Assembly: GCA_965218495.1 (NCBI GenBank)
Contig: OZ244626.1
Span: forward strand, 2,356,001-2,420,000
DNA: 64,000 nt
Source: G965218495 sp965218495
Lineage (GTDB): Bacteria; Bacteroidota; Rhodothermia; Rhodothermales; Bin80
Direction: 5' to 3'
In this document: positions 44,858 through 54,541 of the stretch, piece after piece
Layout: the number at the start of each line of letters is the position of its first letter
How positions within the stretch are numbered: the stretch's first letter is position 1
Translations under genes and position numbers: made by a program
The notes under the pieces: model-generated
Database searches by the model: none
What the model was told of the DNA's origin: nothing
What the model saw: the letters and a program-made list of their open reading frames with translations, nothing else

Positions 44858-45108
44858 CGGCCGCGCCGTTGGGCACCACTTGTAGAGAAAGGAGTTAATG
44901 GAGGCCTTGCACCTATGACTATTAGCCGCGTATGTGCTTATCTTACAGCCCGCTTGTGGCGGGCATCACTTGGCTGCACACCGTTCATGGGGCTGTACTT
45001 CAGCCCTCTTGCGAAGCAGCGATAGAGCTTGCCAGTGAAAAGGCGAAGCTGCATCAGCAAACCAACTAACCGTTTTCTCACTATTCTGAAGATCCCAAGG
45101 TACCTGCT

Positions 45109-45459
45109 ATGGGTAGCAATAAGACGTTTTCACTAGCACTTGAGCGCAACGGTAGCACCGTAACAGCACACGTTGGCGGGCGGATCGACAGCTCGAATGC
45201 GTGGGACTTCGACCGCGAACTGCACAGTGGTCTCATGAGCACCGACATGGTGCTTGTCATGGATTGTGGTAGCCTTAGATACATCAGCAGCGCTGGTCTC
45301 CGCGTGGCCTTGAAGCTGGCCAAGCAATTCAGACCGCCGCAGAGACGATTCGCGATGTCGTCGCTTTCCGATGACATCGGGGAAATCGTACGCATCAGCG
45401 GCTTTGACCGGATCATCGAGATCCACGACTCAGTCGAATCCGCGCTAGGCAACGGTTGA
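45109..45459 (+). CDS. STAS-domain anti-sigma factor antagonist
   Basis: 116 residues, a single STAS domain. NGSTVTAHVGGRIDSSNAWD, VMDCGSLRYISSAGLRVALK with the conserved serine that partner-switching kinases phosphorylate, and an amphipathic C-terminal helix. Such proteins bind anti-sigma factors or anti-sigma kinases. No kinase, phosphatase or sigma gene lies beside it, so the partner must be elsewhere. It stands alone 250 bases after batE; those bases hold nothing recognised. Confidence 0.9.
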   Translation: MGSNKTFSLALERNGSTVTAHVGGRIDSSNAWDFDRELHSGLMSTDMVLVMDCGSLRYISSAGLRVALKLAKQFRPPQRRFAMSSLSDDIGEIVRISGFDRIIEIHDSVESALGNG

Positions 45460-45729
45460 TTGGCACGTTGTGAGTAGACGCTGTCTACCCGCTGCCATCA
45501 TCACTAGGAGCTGGAGCCGCCTACATCACTGCACACGGCATCTGTGCATTGCCGTTGCTGCGGGCAATTAGACGCGCTCTCGGGGGGGCAAGCCGAGGAA
45601 CGCCTGCCCTCCCCCTCCGGTGGTATGTACCTCCCGGGCAAGGCAGTAGCATTGCCATTTGGTAAACCGGCTTTTACCCGTTGATCAAGCTTTGCAGCCA
45701 CACATGGTGCGGCCCCGTATAGCTGGGCA

Positions 45730-45990
45730 CTACCCGACTACTTGGGCCAGGGAGGATTCAGCGGTATCGAACATCGACTTCAATACTTCTCCTCTCCCCT
45801 TCTCCAGCGCTAACAAGCGCAACTCGAGCGCCTGTCTAGCAGCGTTCACTGCGGCTGTGCGCTTATCGTGAGGTAGTGGGCCATGTGCTTCCTCGTAGCG
45901 AGAAACCGCATTCTCTGCTATTGTTCGAACGTTCTCTAACCAAATGCTGCGGCTGATCGCTGATCGCAAACTGGGGGCTGACTGCTTCAT
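45730..45990 (-). CDS. small helical protein of unknown function, paralogue A
   Basis: 86 residues, predicted all-helical: MKQSAPSLRSAISRSIWLEN, VRTIAENAVSRYEEAHGPLP, AAVNAARQALELRLLALEKG, LKSMFDTAESSLAQVVG. The spacing and pattern (xNVRxIAxxxVxxYExxxG ... ALExxLxxLxxxRxxVxxxFDxAxxxxA) match the protein at 46173-46454, although overall identity is modest. No known family recognised. The two genes lie in tandem on the minus strand, 182 bases apart. Confidence 0.55.
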   Translation of the reverse strand: MKQSAPSLRSAISRSIWLENVRTIAENAVSRYEEAHGPLPHDKRTAAVNAARQALELRLLALEKGRGEVLKSMFDTAESSLAQVVG

Positions 45991-46172
45991 GGAAAGAGCG
46001 TAACGCTTGTTGTTATACCTACGTGACCTATGCTGGATGACAAATCATTGCCGCCAGCGTCGGAATCGGCAGACGCCACGCACCGCTAAGACGGACGCAG
46101 TGTACGCAAGATTGTGGCGACTTCACAGCAATTGCTTTGCGCCATCTCGTGGGACCAGGTGCCATGGGACCA

Positions 46173-46454
46173 CTACTTCTTGGCGGCCTCGGCGACCACC
46201 GCATCGGCGATATCGAATAACTCCCGAACAGATTTCCTGCGCAGCACTCGGAGTCGGTCCATCGACTCCCACAGTGCGCGCTTGATCTCCGCAATCGCGG
46301 TATCCCGGAGGGTATTCGAAATCGGCTCACCACGGGTGAATTCATACTTCTCGACAACGAAGTCCGCTACGTGGATTATGTTGTCGGCAACAATGCTGAA
46401 ATCCACCGGGTTCCTGATGGATTCCAATTCTGCATCGGTTACGTCTCTGATCAT
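46173..46454 (-). CDS. small helical protein of unknown function, paralogue B
   Basis: 93 residues: MIRDVTDAELESIRNPVDFS, DNIIHVADFVVEKYEFTRGE, ISNTLRDTAIAEIKRALWES, RLRVLRRKSVRELFDIADAV. Shares the helix pattern of the protein at 45730-45990, from the xNIxxxAxxxVxKYE helix to the FDIADAV/FDTAESS ending. No family recognised. The neighbourhood (IS debris on one side, STAS gene on the other) suggests an accessory region. Confidence 0.55.
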   Translation of the reverse strand: MIRDVTDAELESIRNPVDFSIVADNIIHVADFVVEKYEFTRGEPISNTLRDTAIAEIKRALWESMDRLRVLRRKSVRELFDIADAVVAEAAKK

Positions 46455-46979
46455 GATCGTGGCTGTATTTGGTAGCTGTTACGCACGCTTGATAGAGCGC
46501 GGACACGGGCAACCCCGGTCCGCACTACGACGCCATGCTATGACACACAAAGGGCGAGGCAGCAAGTAACCCTACAGCGACCATGCCCAATGGTCGAACA
46601 TCGCAGGCCAACTGCAATGGTGCGAAAGGTACGCAAAAACCATGACGTTGTTGCCGAGCATTTGGCTTCGCGTCGGTTAGCGTCCGGCGAAGTACATCTT
46701 GCGGGAAGGCCCTGCCTGGTCGGACCTGTGGTCCAACTTTAAGGACTTAAGCACGACCTCTGCATAAAAGGTGACGCGCGTGCATACTCCGACCCAAGTC
46801 GTCTACCCATTCCGACGCATTTCGTCCACACGCCTCGATCGAATTCGTCCGATTTGACCGGTCTGCCAAAATGGCAGACGTGCCTGGGTGTGGCACGCTC
46901 CACCGGGTCATTGCGCGGCGGAGCGTTTTCTTTTCGACTGGTAAAGTGCCCTCTTCTTTCACTAGTCGAGAGGCGCCAA
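46455..46979. other. gene-free stretch leading into IS21 debris
   Basis: About 525 bases with no supported gene. The last 240 bases probably contain the left part of the IS21 element: a TGCCAAAATGGCA palindrome near 46863 lies upstream of istA. No clean terminal repeat was identified. Confidence 0.4.
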
Positions 46980-47720
46980 ATGCCAAAGAGACGAACCTCA
47001 ATGCCTGTACTGTCGGACGTGCTTCGCCTGTCCATAGAGTCCAAGCTGAGTGCGCGGGCTGTCGCCCGGTGCTTACAACTGGCTCATAGCACGGTCAACG
47101 ACTACCTTCGCCGTGCCAGGAAGGCGGGTCTGACCTGGCCGCTTCCAGAGAGCATGACCGACGGTGAGCTGAAGGCGTTACTATACAACAGGCCTACCCG
47201 GGATGCACCCGTGCGGCCGCAACCGGATTGGCAGATCATTGACCTGGAGCTCAAGCGTAAAGGCGTTACGCTGGTGCTGCTGTAGGACGAATACAAACAA
47301 CAGCTTCTGGACGGGTATGGGTATAGCCGCTTTTGCGACAATTATCGTAGCTGGAGCAAGCAGCGGGAGGTGGCCGTGCCCATGGAGCATCCTGCTCGCC
47401 ACTCCCTCTTCGTGGACTATGCCGGGCAGCAGATGCAAGTGATTGACCCTGCTTCCGGCAAGGAGCGTAAGGGGGAGGTCTTCGTCGCGGCGCTCGGCTT
47501 CTCCAGACACCTCTATGCCGAGGCCATGTGGTCGCAGAAGATCGCGGACTGGATTGGGTCTCATCGTCGCGCGTTCGAGTTCTTCGCACAGTATCTGGTC
47601 TGCGAAAACCTGAAGAGTGCGGTTCGCAAGGCGCATCGATACGATCCGGACCCCAATTTGCCAGGACTTTGCCACCCATTACGAGCTGGCGGCAGTGCCT
47701 ACCCGGGCGGGTCAACCTCG
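46980..47720 (+). pseudogene. istA: IS21 family transposase IstA, broken
   Basis: Starts MPKRRTSMPVLSDVLRLSIE with an HTH (ARAVARCLQLAHSTVNDYLR) typical of IstA. At 47283-47285 a TAG replaces the TGG of the usual LLWEEYK. The frame continues DEYKQQLLDGYGYSRFCDNY and HSLFVDYAGQQMQVIDPASG (catalytic Asp region) until a frameshift near 47650, after which QDFATHYELAAVPTRAGQPR lies in another frame. The sequence then ends abruptly against IS66 sequence. Nonsense, frameshift and truncation: a pseudogene. No istB follows. Confidence 0.85.
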
Positions 47721-47830
47721 GGATAAGCTCTTTGTTTGGGACCGCAGCGGATTCGCGCTCTACTATAAGCGTGCGGAGCCGGGGACATTTGAAGCTCCGA
47801 CGGCACCTGCGCCCGCACGGGTGCAGAAGG
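47721..47830 (+). pseudogene. IS66 TnpB fragment fused onto IS21 debris
   Basis: KLFVWDRSGFALYYKRAEPG and TFEAP match the C-terminal part of IS66 TnpB (KxLxWDRxGFxLWYKRLExGxFxxP). The preceding bases are IstA in the same frame, so the junction near 47720 marks an IS66-type insertion or recombination that deleted istA's 3' end and istB. Confidence 0.7.
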
Positions 47831-47987
47831 TATTCCTAGTGGCAGAGGTACCGCTCGCGTCGGTGAGATGTCGCAGTCGCATTGCTCATCTGTACTTACG
47901 AGGCAATACTTGTTATTTGCTACATAAAACGTGGGAATCATCTGTCTGACTTGCACGCTTCCTGAGACGGTACCTCTTAATGCCCCT

Positions 47988-48499
47988 ATGCCGGAGCTTA
48001 CCAGCTCCCGTGCAGGAAACGGCCGCCTCCGTCTGGAGAGCGATGGTCTGCGTGAAGAAGTGGCTGCCCTCAAACACGAAGTGGACAAGCTCAGGCGCCT
48101 GATCTTTGGTGCGAAGATCGAGCGCCTCTTGCCGACCACCGACGTCAACCGGCCTGCGTTGTTTGGCGAGGAAAAGGGGTCCGCCAAGACTCCTGAACAG
48201 CACACGACTTACACTCTTGTGCGGAAAGACTCGCTTCGAATTATGTCGCTTCACGTCAGCCTCTGCCGCCCCGTCTGCCCCGCAAAGTGATTACGATCGA
48301 GCCCGAGGGAGACGTGTCTCGCTTGAAGTGGGTCTGCGAAGAAGTGACGGAGGTGCTGGAATGGGTACCGGGCAGCTTCGGGGTGATTCGATACGTGCGG
48401 CCCAAATACGTGGATTTCGCCCATGAGGACGGCGGCGTTATCATTGCAGCGCGGCCGATCAAGAATCCGTGGCCAGTTCCGCCCGCCGGATGGATCTGA
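47988..48499 (+). pseudogene. IS66 family transposase TnpC, N-terminal fragment, frameshifted
   Basis: Begins with the IS66 TnpC coiled region (LRLESDGLREEVAALKHEVD, KLRRLIFGAKIERLLPTTDV). A frameshift around 48240-48265 precedes LPPRLPRKVITIEPEGDV, VTEVLEWVPGSFGVIRYVRP and KYVDFAHEDGGVIIAARPIK, the zinc-finger region of the same family. It stops at 48499, well before the catalytic core. The usual CxxC residues are lost. Decayed remnant. Confidence 0.82.
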
Positions 48500-48646
48500 A
48501 AACACTGCACGCCGCCTCAAACTGCCTTTGCCAGCAAAGTTGCTCCGAACAGCGCCGCGAACAAAGGTGACCTCTGAGTGCTTCAGCACAAGCAGACCGC
48601 CTCCTACAGCGGGTGCATCCCTAGCGAAGATTAGTGCAGAACAGCG

Positions 48647-49252
48647 CTAAACCTCCTCGCCTGCGTATGCCACCGTCTCCTGCGGAGGGGGCCCGAGGGC
48701 GGCATTGGACGCCGCAAGCATCTGGCTGTGAAATCGCTTCTGAAACACCAGAATTCCTACCACGCCCCCGCAGATTGCAATGTCGGCGACGTTGAAGATG
48801 GGGAACAATGCCAGGAATTGCCCGCCAATGAGGGGCACGCTTTCAGGTACGAGACCGCTCCAGAGGTTGAAGTGGATAAAGTCCACCACACGCCCCTGAA
48901 AGAAAGGCGCGTAGTCGAATATCATGCCGTAAAACAGGCGGTCCACAATGTTGCCTACAGCGCCACCCAAGATAAGCGCCAGACACGTGGTATAGGGCGC
49001 GTATCCAGACCGCACGCGTAGCAGATAGATGACGATGAGTATAGTCGCCGTGATAGAGCAGGCAGTGACCACAGCCGTAGACCCTGGCATGATACCGAAT
49101 GCCATGCCAGGATTCTCGGTGAAGGTGAACTTGAGCCAGTCACCGATCACCCCGAACGACTGTCGGGGCGTCGCGCTCATATTCAGGCGCACGGCAACCT
49201 TAGTGGCCTGATCAACAACCAGCACTCCCAGCGCAATCCACAAAAGCCGCAT
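48647..49252 (-). CDS. lspA: lipoprotein signal peptidase II
   Basis: Cleaves signal peptides of prolipoproteins in the inner membrane after Cys acylation. 201 residues with four membrane helices. Conserved boxes: VVDQATKVAVRLNM, FTENPGMAFGIMPG, and the catalytic aspartates in GGAVGNIVDRLFYGMIFDYA and FPIFNVADIAICGG. Globomycin-target family. It starts 20 bases after the dksA-like stop, so it is the last gene of ileS-dksA-lspA. The C-terminal extension of about 20 residues is not conserved. Confidence 0.95.
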   Translation of the reverse strand: MRLLWIALGVLVVDQATKVAVRLNMSATPRQSFGVIGDWLKFTFTENPGMAFGIMPGSTAVVTACSITATILIVIYLLRVRSGYAPYTTCLALILGGAVGNIVDRLFYGMIFDYAPFFQGRVVDFIHFNLWSGLVPESVPLIGGQFLALFPIFNVADIAICGGVVGILVFQKRFHSQMLAASNAALGPPPQETVAYAGEEV

Positions 49253-49272
49253 AGAGACGTAAGGTCTGGTGC

Positions 49273-49689
49273 CTACCTGTTCTGCCGCTGCTTGGCTTCT
49301 ATGGATAGTTCCGTGTGCGGGACCGCAATGAGGCGCTCTTTGGCGATGGCCTTACCGGTAACTTTACAGATGCCGTAGGACTTGTTATCGATGCGCTCCA
49401 GTGCCCGGTCCAAGTAGTTAATGAATTTCTGCTGGCGGGCGATCATCAGGTACAGCTTCTCGCGCTCCATTGCATCCGTACCAGCATCCGCCATATGATG
49501 GCTATAAGCCGAGTCATTGGCGGCCTGTTCACGAGAATCTTGGATCTGTAGCTGCATCCGCTGCTTATCGTTGTGTGCAGCCTGTCGCTTCTTTAGGATT
49601 ATCTGCCGGAAAAACTCCAGTTCATCATCGCTGAAAAACGTTTTCCGCGTCTCCATTTCTGGCATATTAGGTTTGTCTTTCGCTGCCAT
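49273..49689 (-). CDS. DksA/TraR family protein, Bacteroidota type
   Basis: 138 residues. The coiled-coil with the aspartates (SAYSHHMADAGTDAMEREKL) and the C-terminal globular part (NKSYGICKVTGKAIAKERLI, AVPHTELSIEAK) match the DksA-like proteins of Bacteroidota, which have lost three of the four zinc cysteines; here only the Cys of GICKVTG remains. DksA-type proteins bind the secondary channel of RNA polymerase and work with ppGpp. It lies 20 bases after ileS and before lspA, an order common in Bacteroidota. Confidence 0.9.
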   Translation of the reverse strand: MAAKDKPNMPEMETRKTFFSDDELEFFRQIILKKRQAAHNDKQRMQLQIQDSREQAANDSAYSHHMADAGTDAMEREKLYLMIARQQKFINYLDRALERIDNKSYGICKVTGKAIAKERLIAVPHTELSIEAKQRQNR

Positions 49690-49709
49690 GGCTCATACGT
49701 ATCCAAATG

Positions 49710-52700
49710 CTACTCCCCGCCGCATGTGGGCGCGCTCCTTCGCACGCCCAGCGTCAACTCCTCACCACTAAATTTGAACTTCTCAACAGCCTCCCCACCG
49801 GGCTCACTGGCTCGCTCCAACGTCAATGCGAGCACCTCGTTCCGTAGCCACTGGTCATGGCGTGTCAGTGCGGCGGCCAGATCAGGCGTGGCGTGGTACT
49901 CTACCATGATGCGGTCGGTGATGCCAAAGCCGGCACGTTTGCGCAGGTTCTGGAGTCGGTTGATGGATTCCCTGGCAAGCCCTTCATTCCGTAGGTCCTC
50001 CGTGAGCCTTGTATCAAGCGCTACCGTCACACCCTCCTCGCTGCCTACCAGCCAGCCTTCAATGCCTTCCGTAATGATCTGCACGTCGCCCGGCCCCAGG
50101 GTAATTGTCCGAGCATCCACCGTGATGTCTATCGTTCCTTCTCGCTCATATCCCAGGAGCGCCTCCTGGTCCAACCGCGACACGGCCACCTTCACTTTGG
50201 GCATTTGCCTACCGACCCGGCACCCTAGCTGCCGAAAATTGGGGCGTGCTGTACGCCGCACCAGACTGCTATCGCTGGTGAGATAGTCAATACTTTTGAC
50301 ATTGACTTCGCTCAGGATAATGGACTCCACCTGCTCAATCGCCTCTTGCTCAATTCCTGCGCTCGTTACTACCAAAACGCGCGAAAGCGGCTGGCGAATG
50401 TTGATGCTGGCCTTGTTGCGCAGTCCGAGCACCAGCGACGCGATCGTCTGTGCAAGCTTCATGCGGTGCTCCAACGCACTGTCAATAGAATCCGCATTAG
50501 GCTCCGGAAAGTGGGCCAAGTGCACCGATTCAGCATACCCTGTGCCTGCCACCCGGAGTCGCTGAAAGAGCCACTCTGAGAAAAACGGTGCGAGCGGCGC
50601 CATCATGCGCGCCAAAGTCTCTAGACACGTGTGGACCGTCTGGTAGGCTGCCCACTTGTCAACTTCCTCCTGCGTGTTTTTAGCGGACCAGAATCGTCGC
50701 CTGGAGCGTCGGATGTACCAGTTGGAGAGCTCATGTACAAAGCGCTCTATGGCGCGCGCAGCCCGGGTTGGATGAAAATCGGCATTGGCAGCATTGGCCT
50801 CAGCCGCGGTGGTATGGAGCCTGCTCACTATCCAGCGGTCAAGCTCCGGCCGGCAGAATACCGGCACCACGGCTTCCTGCCCTGTATACCCATCAATATT
50901 GGCGTACGTAGCAAAGAAGCTGTACACGTTACCCAGCGTGCTGAAAAGCTTGCTTTCCGCCTCCCTGATGCCCTTTTCGGAAAACCTGATGTCTTCCCAT
51001 GGCGGCGAATTGCTCATTAGGTACCAGCGAACCCGATCTGCGCCCCACTTTCGGATTACCGCAAAAGGGTCCACGGCGTTGCCTTTGGTCTTTGACATCT
51101 TTTCTCCCTTTTCGTCCAGCACCAGGCCGCCGACTACGCAGTTCTTGAAAGAGACCTCATCCATTACCAGGGCAGCAATGGCATGGAGCGTATAAAACCA
51201 TCCGCGGGTCTGATCAACCCCTTCAGAGATAAAGTCTGCAGGAAAGCTGCGCGCAAAGGCCTCACGGTTTTCGAAGGGATAGTGCCACTGCGCAAACGGC
51301 ATGGCGCCGGAGTCAAACCATACGTCGATGGTTTCTGGCACGCGGTGCATGGTTCCACCGTCAGGTGCTGGCCACGTAAGTTCATCTACGTGGGGGCGAT
51401 GAAGGTCCAGTTCCTCGTCACGCTCTGGCAGCTGGTCGCCGCACTTGGCACGCAGCTCCGCAATCGAGCCGATGGCTTCAACATGCGAAGGATCCTTGTC
51501 CGACACCCACACAGGCAGCGGCGTGCCCCAGAAACGCCGTCGGCCGAGGGCCCAATCCACGTTGTTTTCCAACCACTCCCCGAAGCGCCGTGTGCCGATG
51601 ACCTTCGGCTGCCACGCAATGTTGCTGTTCAGGGCCACGAGCCGATCGCGTATTGCGGTCGTTCGAATAAACCAGCTCTTGACCGGGTAGCTCATCAGCG
51701 GCGTACCCTTGCGCCAGTCGTGGGGATAGTTGTGCAGGCATGTTTCGTGTCGATACAGAAGACCACGATCCCGCAGGTCACGAATCAGAGGCTTATCCGC
51801 GTCCTTGAACCACAGTCCACCAGCGATGCCCACGTCCGGCAGGAAGCGGCCATCCGCTTCAATAGGGTTAAGCACGGGCAGACCCTCTTGCTGACCAGTT
51901 GCATAGTCATCCGCACCGAATGCTGGCGCAATGTGCACGATACCTGTACCATTGCCGGTGGAAACAAATGCCGCGGACACGACGCACCACGTGTCATGGC
52001 CTTGCGCCCGAAAATGATCAAACACTGGCGCGTATCGAGTGCCTTCTAGGTCTCGACCTTTCATGGTGGAGACGACCTCATAGTCGTCCTGGAGAACCTC
52101 CAAGCGGGCCGCAGCCAACAAGAAATGCTTACCTGGGTGTCCCTTTACGCGAACCTTGGCATAGTCGATATCTGGCCCGACGGCTAACGCCGCATTGGAC
52201 ACCAGCGTCCACGGCGTAGTAGTCCAAGCCAGGAAGAATGTGCCATTCTCCTCTTCCGACGGAAACTGCACGTATACGCTGGGATCCTGCACCTCCTGGT
52301 AACCCAGGCTTACCTCATGCGAACTGAGTACCGTGCCCGACCCAGGACTGTACCACTGGATCTTGTGGCCCTGGTAAAGCAGACCCTTGTCAAAAATCTG
52401 CTTTAGCAACCACCAGACGCTCTCTATATAGTTGTTTTCAAACGTTATGTACGGGCGATCCAGGTCAACCCAGTATCCCATCAGGCGCGTAAGCTCATCC
52501 CATTCCTCCTTGTATTCGAGTACGCTCTGCCGGCAAGCCGCGTTAAAGCGCTCCATGCCATAGGCCAAGATATCCTCATGCCCATCGAGTCCGAGCTTCT
52601 TTTCGACTTCGATCTCTACCGGCAAACCGTGTGTGTCCCACCCGGCTTTTCGCTCTACGCGATAGCCTTTCATGGTTTGATACCGACAGAATACATCCTT

Positions 52701-52895
52701 GATGGTTCGTGCAAGCACGTGATGGATGCCTGGACGGCCGTTGGCTGTCGGCGGCCCTTCGTAGAAGGTGTAGGTCCGAGCCGGGTCCCTCTGGTCTACG
52801 CTCTTGGCAAAGATGTCATGCTTGTGCCACCAGGCAAGCACTTCGCGTTCCAGCATAGCTGGCCCTTGCTTCTGGACCTCCTCGAATCGCGGCAT
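49710..52895 (-). CDS. ileS: isoleucyl-tRNA synthetase
   Basis: Charges tRNA-Ile. 1061 residues from ATG 52895 (MPRFEEVQKQGPAMLEREVL); an ATG five codons upstream is possible. HIGH-type box NGRPGIHHVLARTIKDVFCR, editing domain around residues 200-390, KMSKS box DEKGEKMSKTKGNAVDPFA, and a long C-terminal region without the zinc cysteines of the short bacterial type. GxPGIHHV and the length put it with the long, eukaryote-like IleRS clade usual in Bacteroidota. Heads the run ileS-dksA-lspA; pnp lies about 100 bases upstream. Confidence 0.96.
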   Translation of the reverse strand: MPRFEEVQKQGPAMLEREVLAWWHKHDIFAKSVDQRDPARTYTFYEGPPTANGRPGIHHVLARTIKDVFCRYQTMKGYRVERKAGWDTHGLPVEIEVEKKLGLDGHEDILAYGMERFNAACRQSVLEYKEEWDELTRLMGYWVDLDRPYITFENNYIESVWWLLKQIFDKGLLYQGHKIQWYSPGSGTVLSSHEVSLGYQEVQDPSVYVQFPSEEENGTFFLAWTTTPWTLVSNAALAVGPDIDYAKVRVKGHPGKHFLLAAARLEVLQDDYEVVSTMKGRDLEGTRYAPVFDHFRAQGHDTWCVVSAAFVSTGNGTGIVHIAPAFGADDYATGQQEGLPVLNPIEADGRFLPDVGIAGGLWFKDADKPLIRDLRDRGLLYRHETCLHNYPHDWRKGTPLMSYPVKSWFIRTTAIRDRLVALNSNIAWQPKVIGTRRFGEWLENNVDWALGRRRFWGTPLPVWVSDKDPSHVEAIGSIAELRAKCGDQLPERDEELDLHRPHVDELTWPAPDGGTMHRVPETIDVWFDSGAMPFAQWHYPFENREAFARSFPADFISEGVDQTRGWFYTLHAIAALVMDEVSFKNCVVGGLVLDEKGEKMSKTKGNAVDPFAVIRKWGADRVRWYLMSNSPPWEDIRFSEKGIREAESKLFSTLGNVYSFFATYANIDGYTGQEAVVPVFCRPELDRWIVSRLHTTAAEANAANADFHPTRAARAIERFVHELSNWYIRRSRRRFWSAKNTQEEVDKWAAYQTVHTCLETLARMMAPLAPFFSEWLFQRLRVAGTGYAESVHLAHFPEPNADSIDSALEHRMKLAQTIASLVLGLRNKASINIRQPLSRVLVVTSAGIEQEAIEQVESIILSEVNVKSIDYLTSDSSLVRRTARPNFRQLGCRVGRQMPKVKVAVSRLDQEALLGYEREGTIDITVDARTITLGPGDVQIITEGIEGWLVGSEEGVTVALDTRLTEDLRNEGLARESINRLQNLRKRAGFGITDRIMVEYHATPDLAAALTRHDQWLRNEVLALTLERASEPGGEAVEKFKFSGEELTLGVRRSAPTCGGE

Positions 52896-52996
52896 GAACG
52901 GCAGCAACAAAAGAAAAACTGTGACTACGAAAAACTGCTACCGTTGTTCGTTGCCGGCTGCCCTGCGTCATCCACTGGGCGCCTGCACGATGCCAG

Positions 52997-53851
52997 TCAC
53001 GCACCGCGCCCAATGGCTTCAACGACACCCGCCATGACAGCAGTTAGCTTTGGCTCCGCTCCAGCGGCCGCCGACAGTACTAGTTCCAGGGTGACCTCTT
53101 CCAAGGCGTCGGGAAAGCACTCATCGGTGATGACGCCAATTGCCATTACCCTCAAGCCCATATGGCGGGCGACAATGACCTCTGGAACGGTACTCATTCC
53201 AACCACATCCGCCCCAATGCCGCGCAGGAAGCGGTACTCGGCCTTGGTTTCCAGGCACGGTCCCACAACCGCAACGTACACGCCTCGCTCCAGACGAATG
53301 CCCTCGCCCATGGCGACGCGCAACGCAGTGTGCCGGAGTGCCACGTCATAAGGTTCGCTCATATCCGGAAACCTCGGTCCCCAGGCATCAACGTTGGGTC
53401 CTACGAGCGGGTTGACGCCTTGCAGATTGATGTGATCGGTCAGCAGCATAAGGTCGCCACGTCTGAAGAGCGGGTTCATGCCGCCGCAGGCAGTCGAAAT
53501 GCAAATCGCCTCAATTCCAAGCGATCCCACTGTGCGAACGGGTACGGTCACCTCGCGGGCGCTGTAACCCTCGTAGACATGCATGCGCCCCTGCAAAGCC
53601 ACCACGGGCACACCACGCAGCATGCCGAAGAGCAAGCGCCCCTTGTGTGACTCGACAGTGGATACGGGAAAATGCGGCAATTCGCCATATTCTATCGTAT
53701 CCACGACATCAATCTCCTGGGCGAGCCGACCTAGACCCGTTCCGAGTATGAGACCAACCCGGGGCCGTATGGATGTCTTGCCGCGGATTACGGCAACGGC
53801 CTCTTCGACTTGTGCCATCTGCGTGGCTGCATCGGGATAATTTACGTCCAT
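52997..53851 (-). CDS. punA: purine nucleoside phosphorylase (trimeric type)
   Basis: Splits inosine and guanosine to base and ribose-1-phosphate in purine salvage. 284 residues: RVGLILGTGLGRLAQEIDV (phosphate site), STVESHKGRLLFGMLRGVPV, LQGRMHVYEGYS, the purine-site GPCLETKAEYRFLRGIGADV, VGMSTVPEVIVARHMGLRVM and ITDECFPDAL. These belong to the PNP/MTAP trimeric class, not the hexameric DeoD class. About 15 bases downstream of yggS on the same strand. Confidence 0.94.
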   Translation of the reverse strand: MDVNYPDAATQMAQVEEAVAVIRGKTSIRPRVGLILGTGLGRLAQEIDVVDTIEYGELPHFPVSTVESHKGRLLFGMLRGVPVVALQGRMHVYEGYSAREVTVPVRTVGSLGIEAICISTACGGMNPLFRRGDLMLLTDHINLQGVNPLVGPNVDAWGPRFPDMSEPYDVALRHTALRVAMGEGIRLERGVYVAVVGPCLETKAEYRFLRGIGADVVGMSTVPEVIVARHMGLRVMAIGVITDECFPDALEEVTLELVLSAAAGAEPKLTAVMAGVVEAIGRGA

Positions 53852-53866
53852 CAGCTTGTACGGGTC

Positions 53867-54541
53867 TTATCGGTTTCGTGGCCCGAAGATGGCCGAGCCC
53901 ACCCTGATATGCGTCGCGCCTTCTTCTATAGCCACCTCAAAGTCGCCGCTCATGCCCATTGAGAGCATGGTCATCGCGGGGAGTTCATCATCAAATAAGC
54001 GGCGCATCTGGCGAAACTGCGGCCTTACGGCTTCTGGATCCACCGCCGGCGAAGCCAGCGTCATGAGGCCCTGGATATGCAGATGCGTACGCGTTGAAAG
54101 CGCCCTAAGCACGGCCCCGACTTCGGCGGGTTCAAGCCCGAATTTGCTGGCCTCCTTCGAAATGTTCACCTGTACGAGACATGGAAGAACTCGCCCTTCC
54201 TCCCGTGCGCACCGCTCCAGGCTGTCGGCCAGGCGCAAGCTGTCCAGCGCATGAAACACGTGCGCCAGCTGCGCTACAATCCGCGCCTTGTTGCGCTGCA
54301 GGTGGCCAATCATATGCCAACGACATATGCCTTGCGGCGTTGCGGTGGCTTTTGCGCTCAGCTCCTGAACCTTGTTTTCGCCAAAGTCTTTGAGACCTGC
54401 TTCGAGGCCAGCCGCGATCATCTCCAGGGGAAAAGACTTTGTCACGCCCACCAGCGTCACTTCCCCTTCCCGACGCCCCGCACGCTGGCAGGCCCGGGCG
54501 ATGCGCTCGTGGACCTGTTCCAGACGACTGGCAATCGCCAT
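53867..54541 (-). CDS. yggS: YggS family PLP homeostasis protein
   Basis: 224 residues from ATG 54541 (MAIASRLEQVHERIARACQR), chosen to match the family; an open frame extends upstream with ATGs at 54574 and 54628. PLP lysine in TLVGVTKSFPLEMIAAGLE, LKDFGENKVQELSAKA, WHMIGHLQRNKARIVAQLA, LVQVNISKEASKFGL, and the phosphate loop MLSMGMSGDFEVAIEEGATH, IRVGSAIFGPR. Binds PLP without being an enzyme itself and balances PLP levels. Upstream of the PNP gene. Confidence 0.94.
   Translation of the reverse strand: MAIASRLEQVHERIARACQRAGRREGEVTLVGVTKSFPLEMIAAGLEAGLKDFGENKVQELSAKATATPQGICRWHMIGHLQRNKARIVAQLAHVFHALDSLRLADSLERCAREEGRVLPCLVQVNISKEASKFGLEPAEVGAVLRALSTRTHLHIQGLMTLASPAVDPEAVRPQFRQMRRLFDDELPAMTMLSMGMSGDFEVAIEEGATHIRVGSAIFGPRNR

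Noticed and set aside
49726..50286. Plus-strand open frame opposite ileS
   Set aside because: Antisense shadow of a highly conserved gene.
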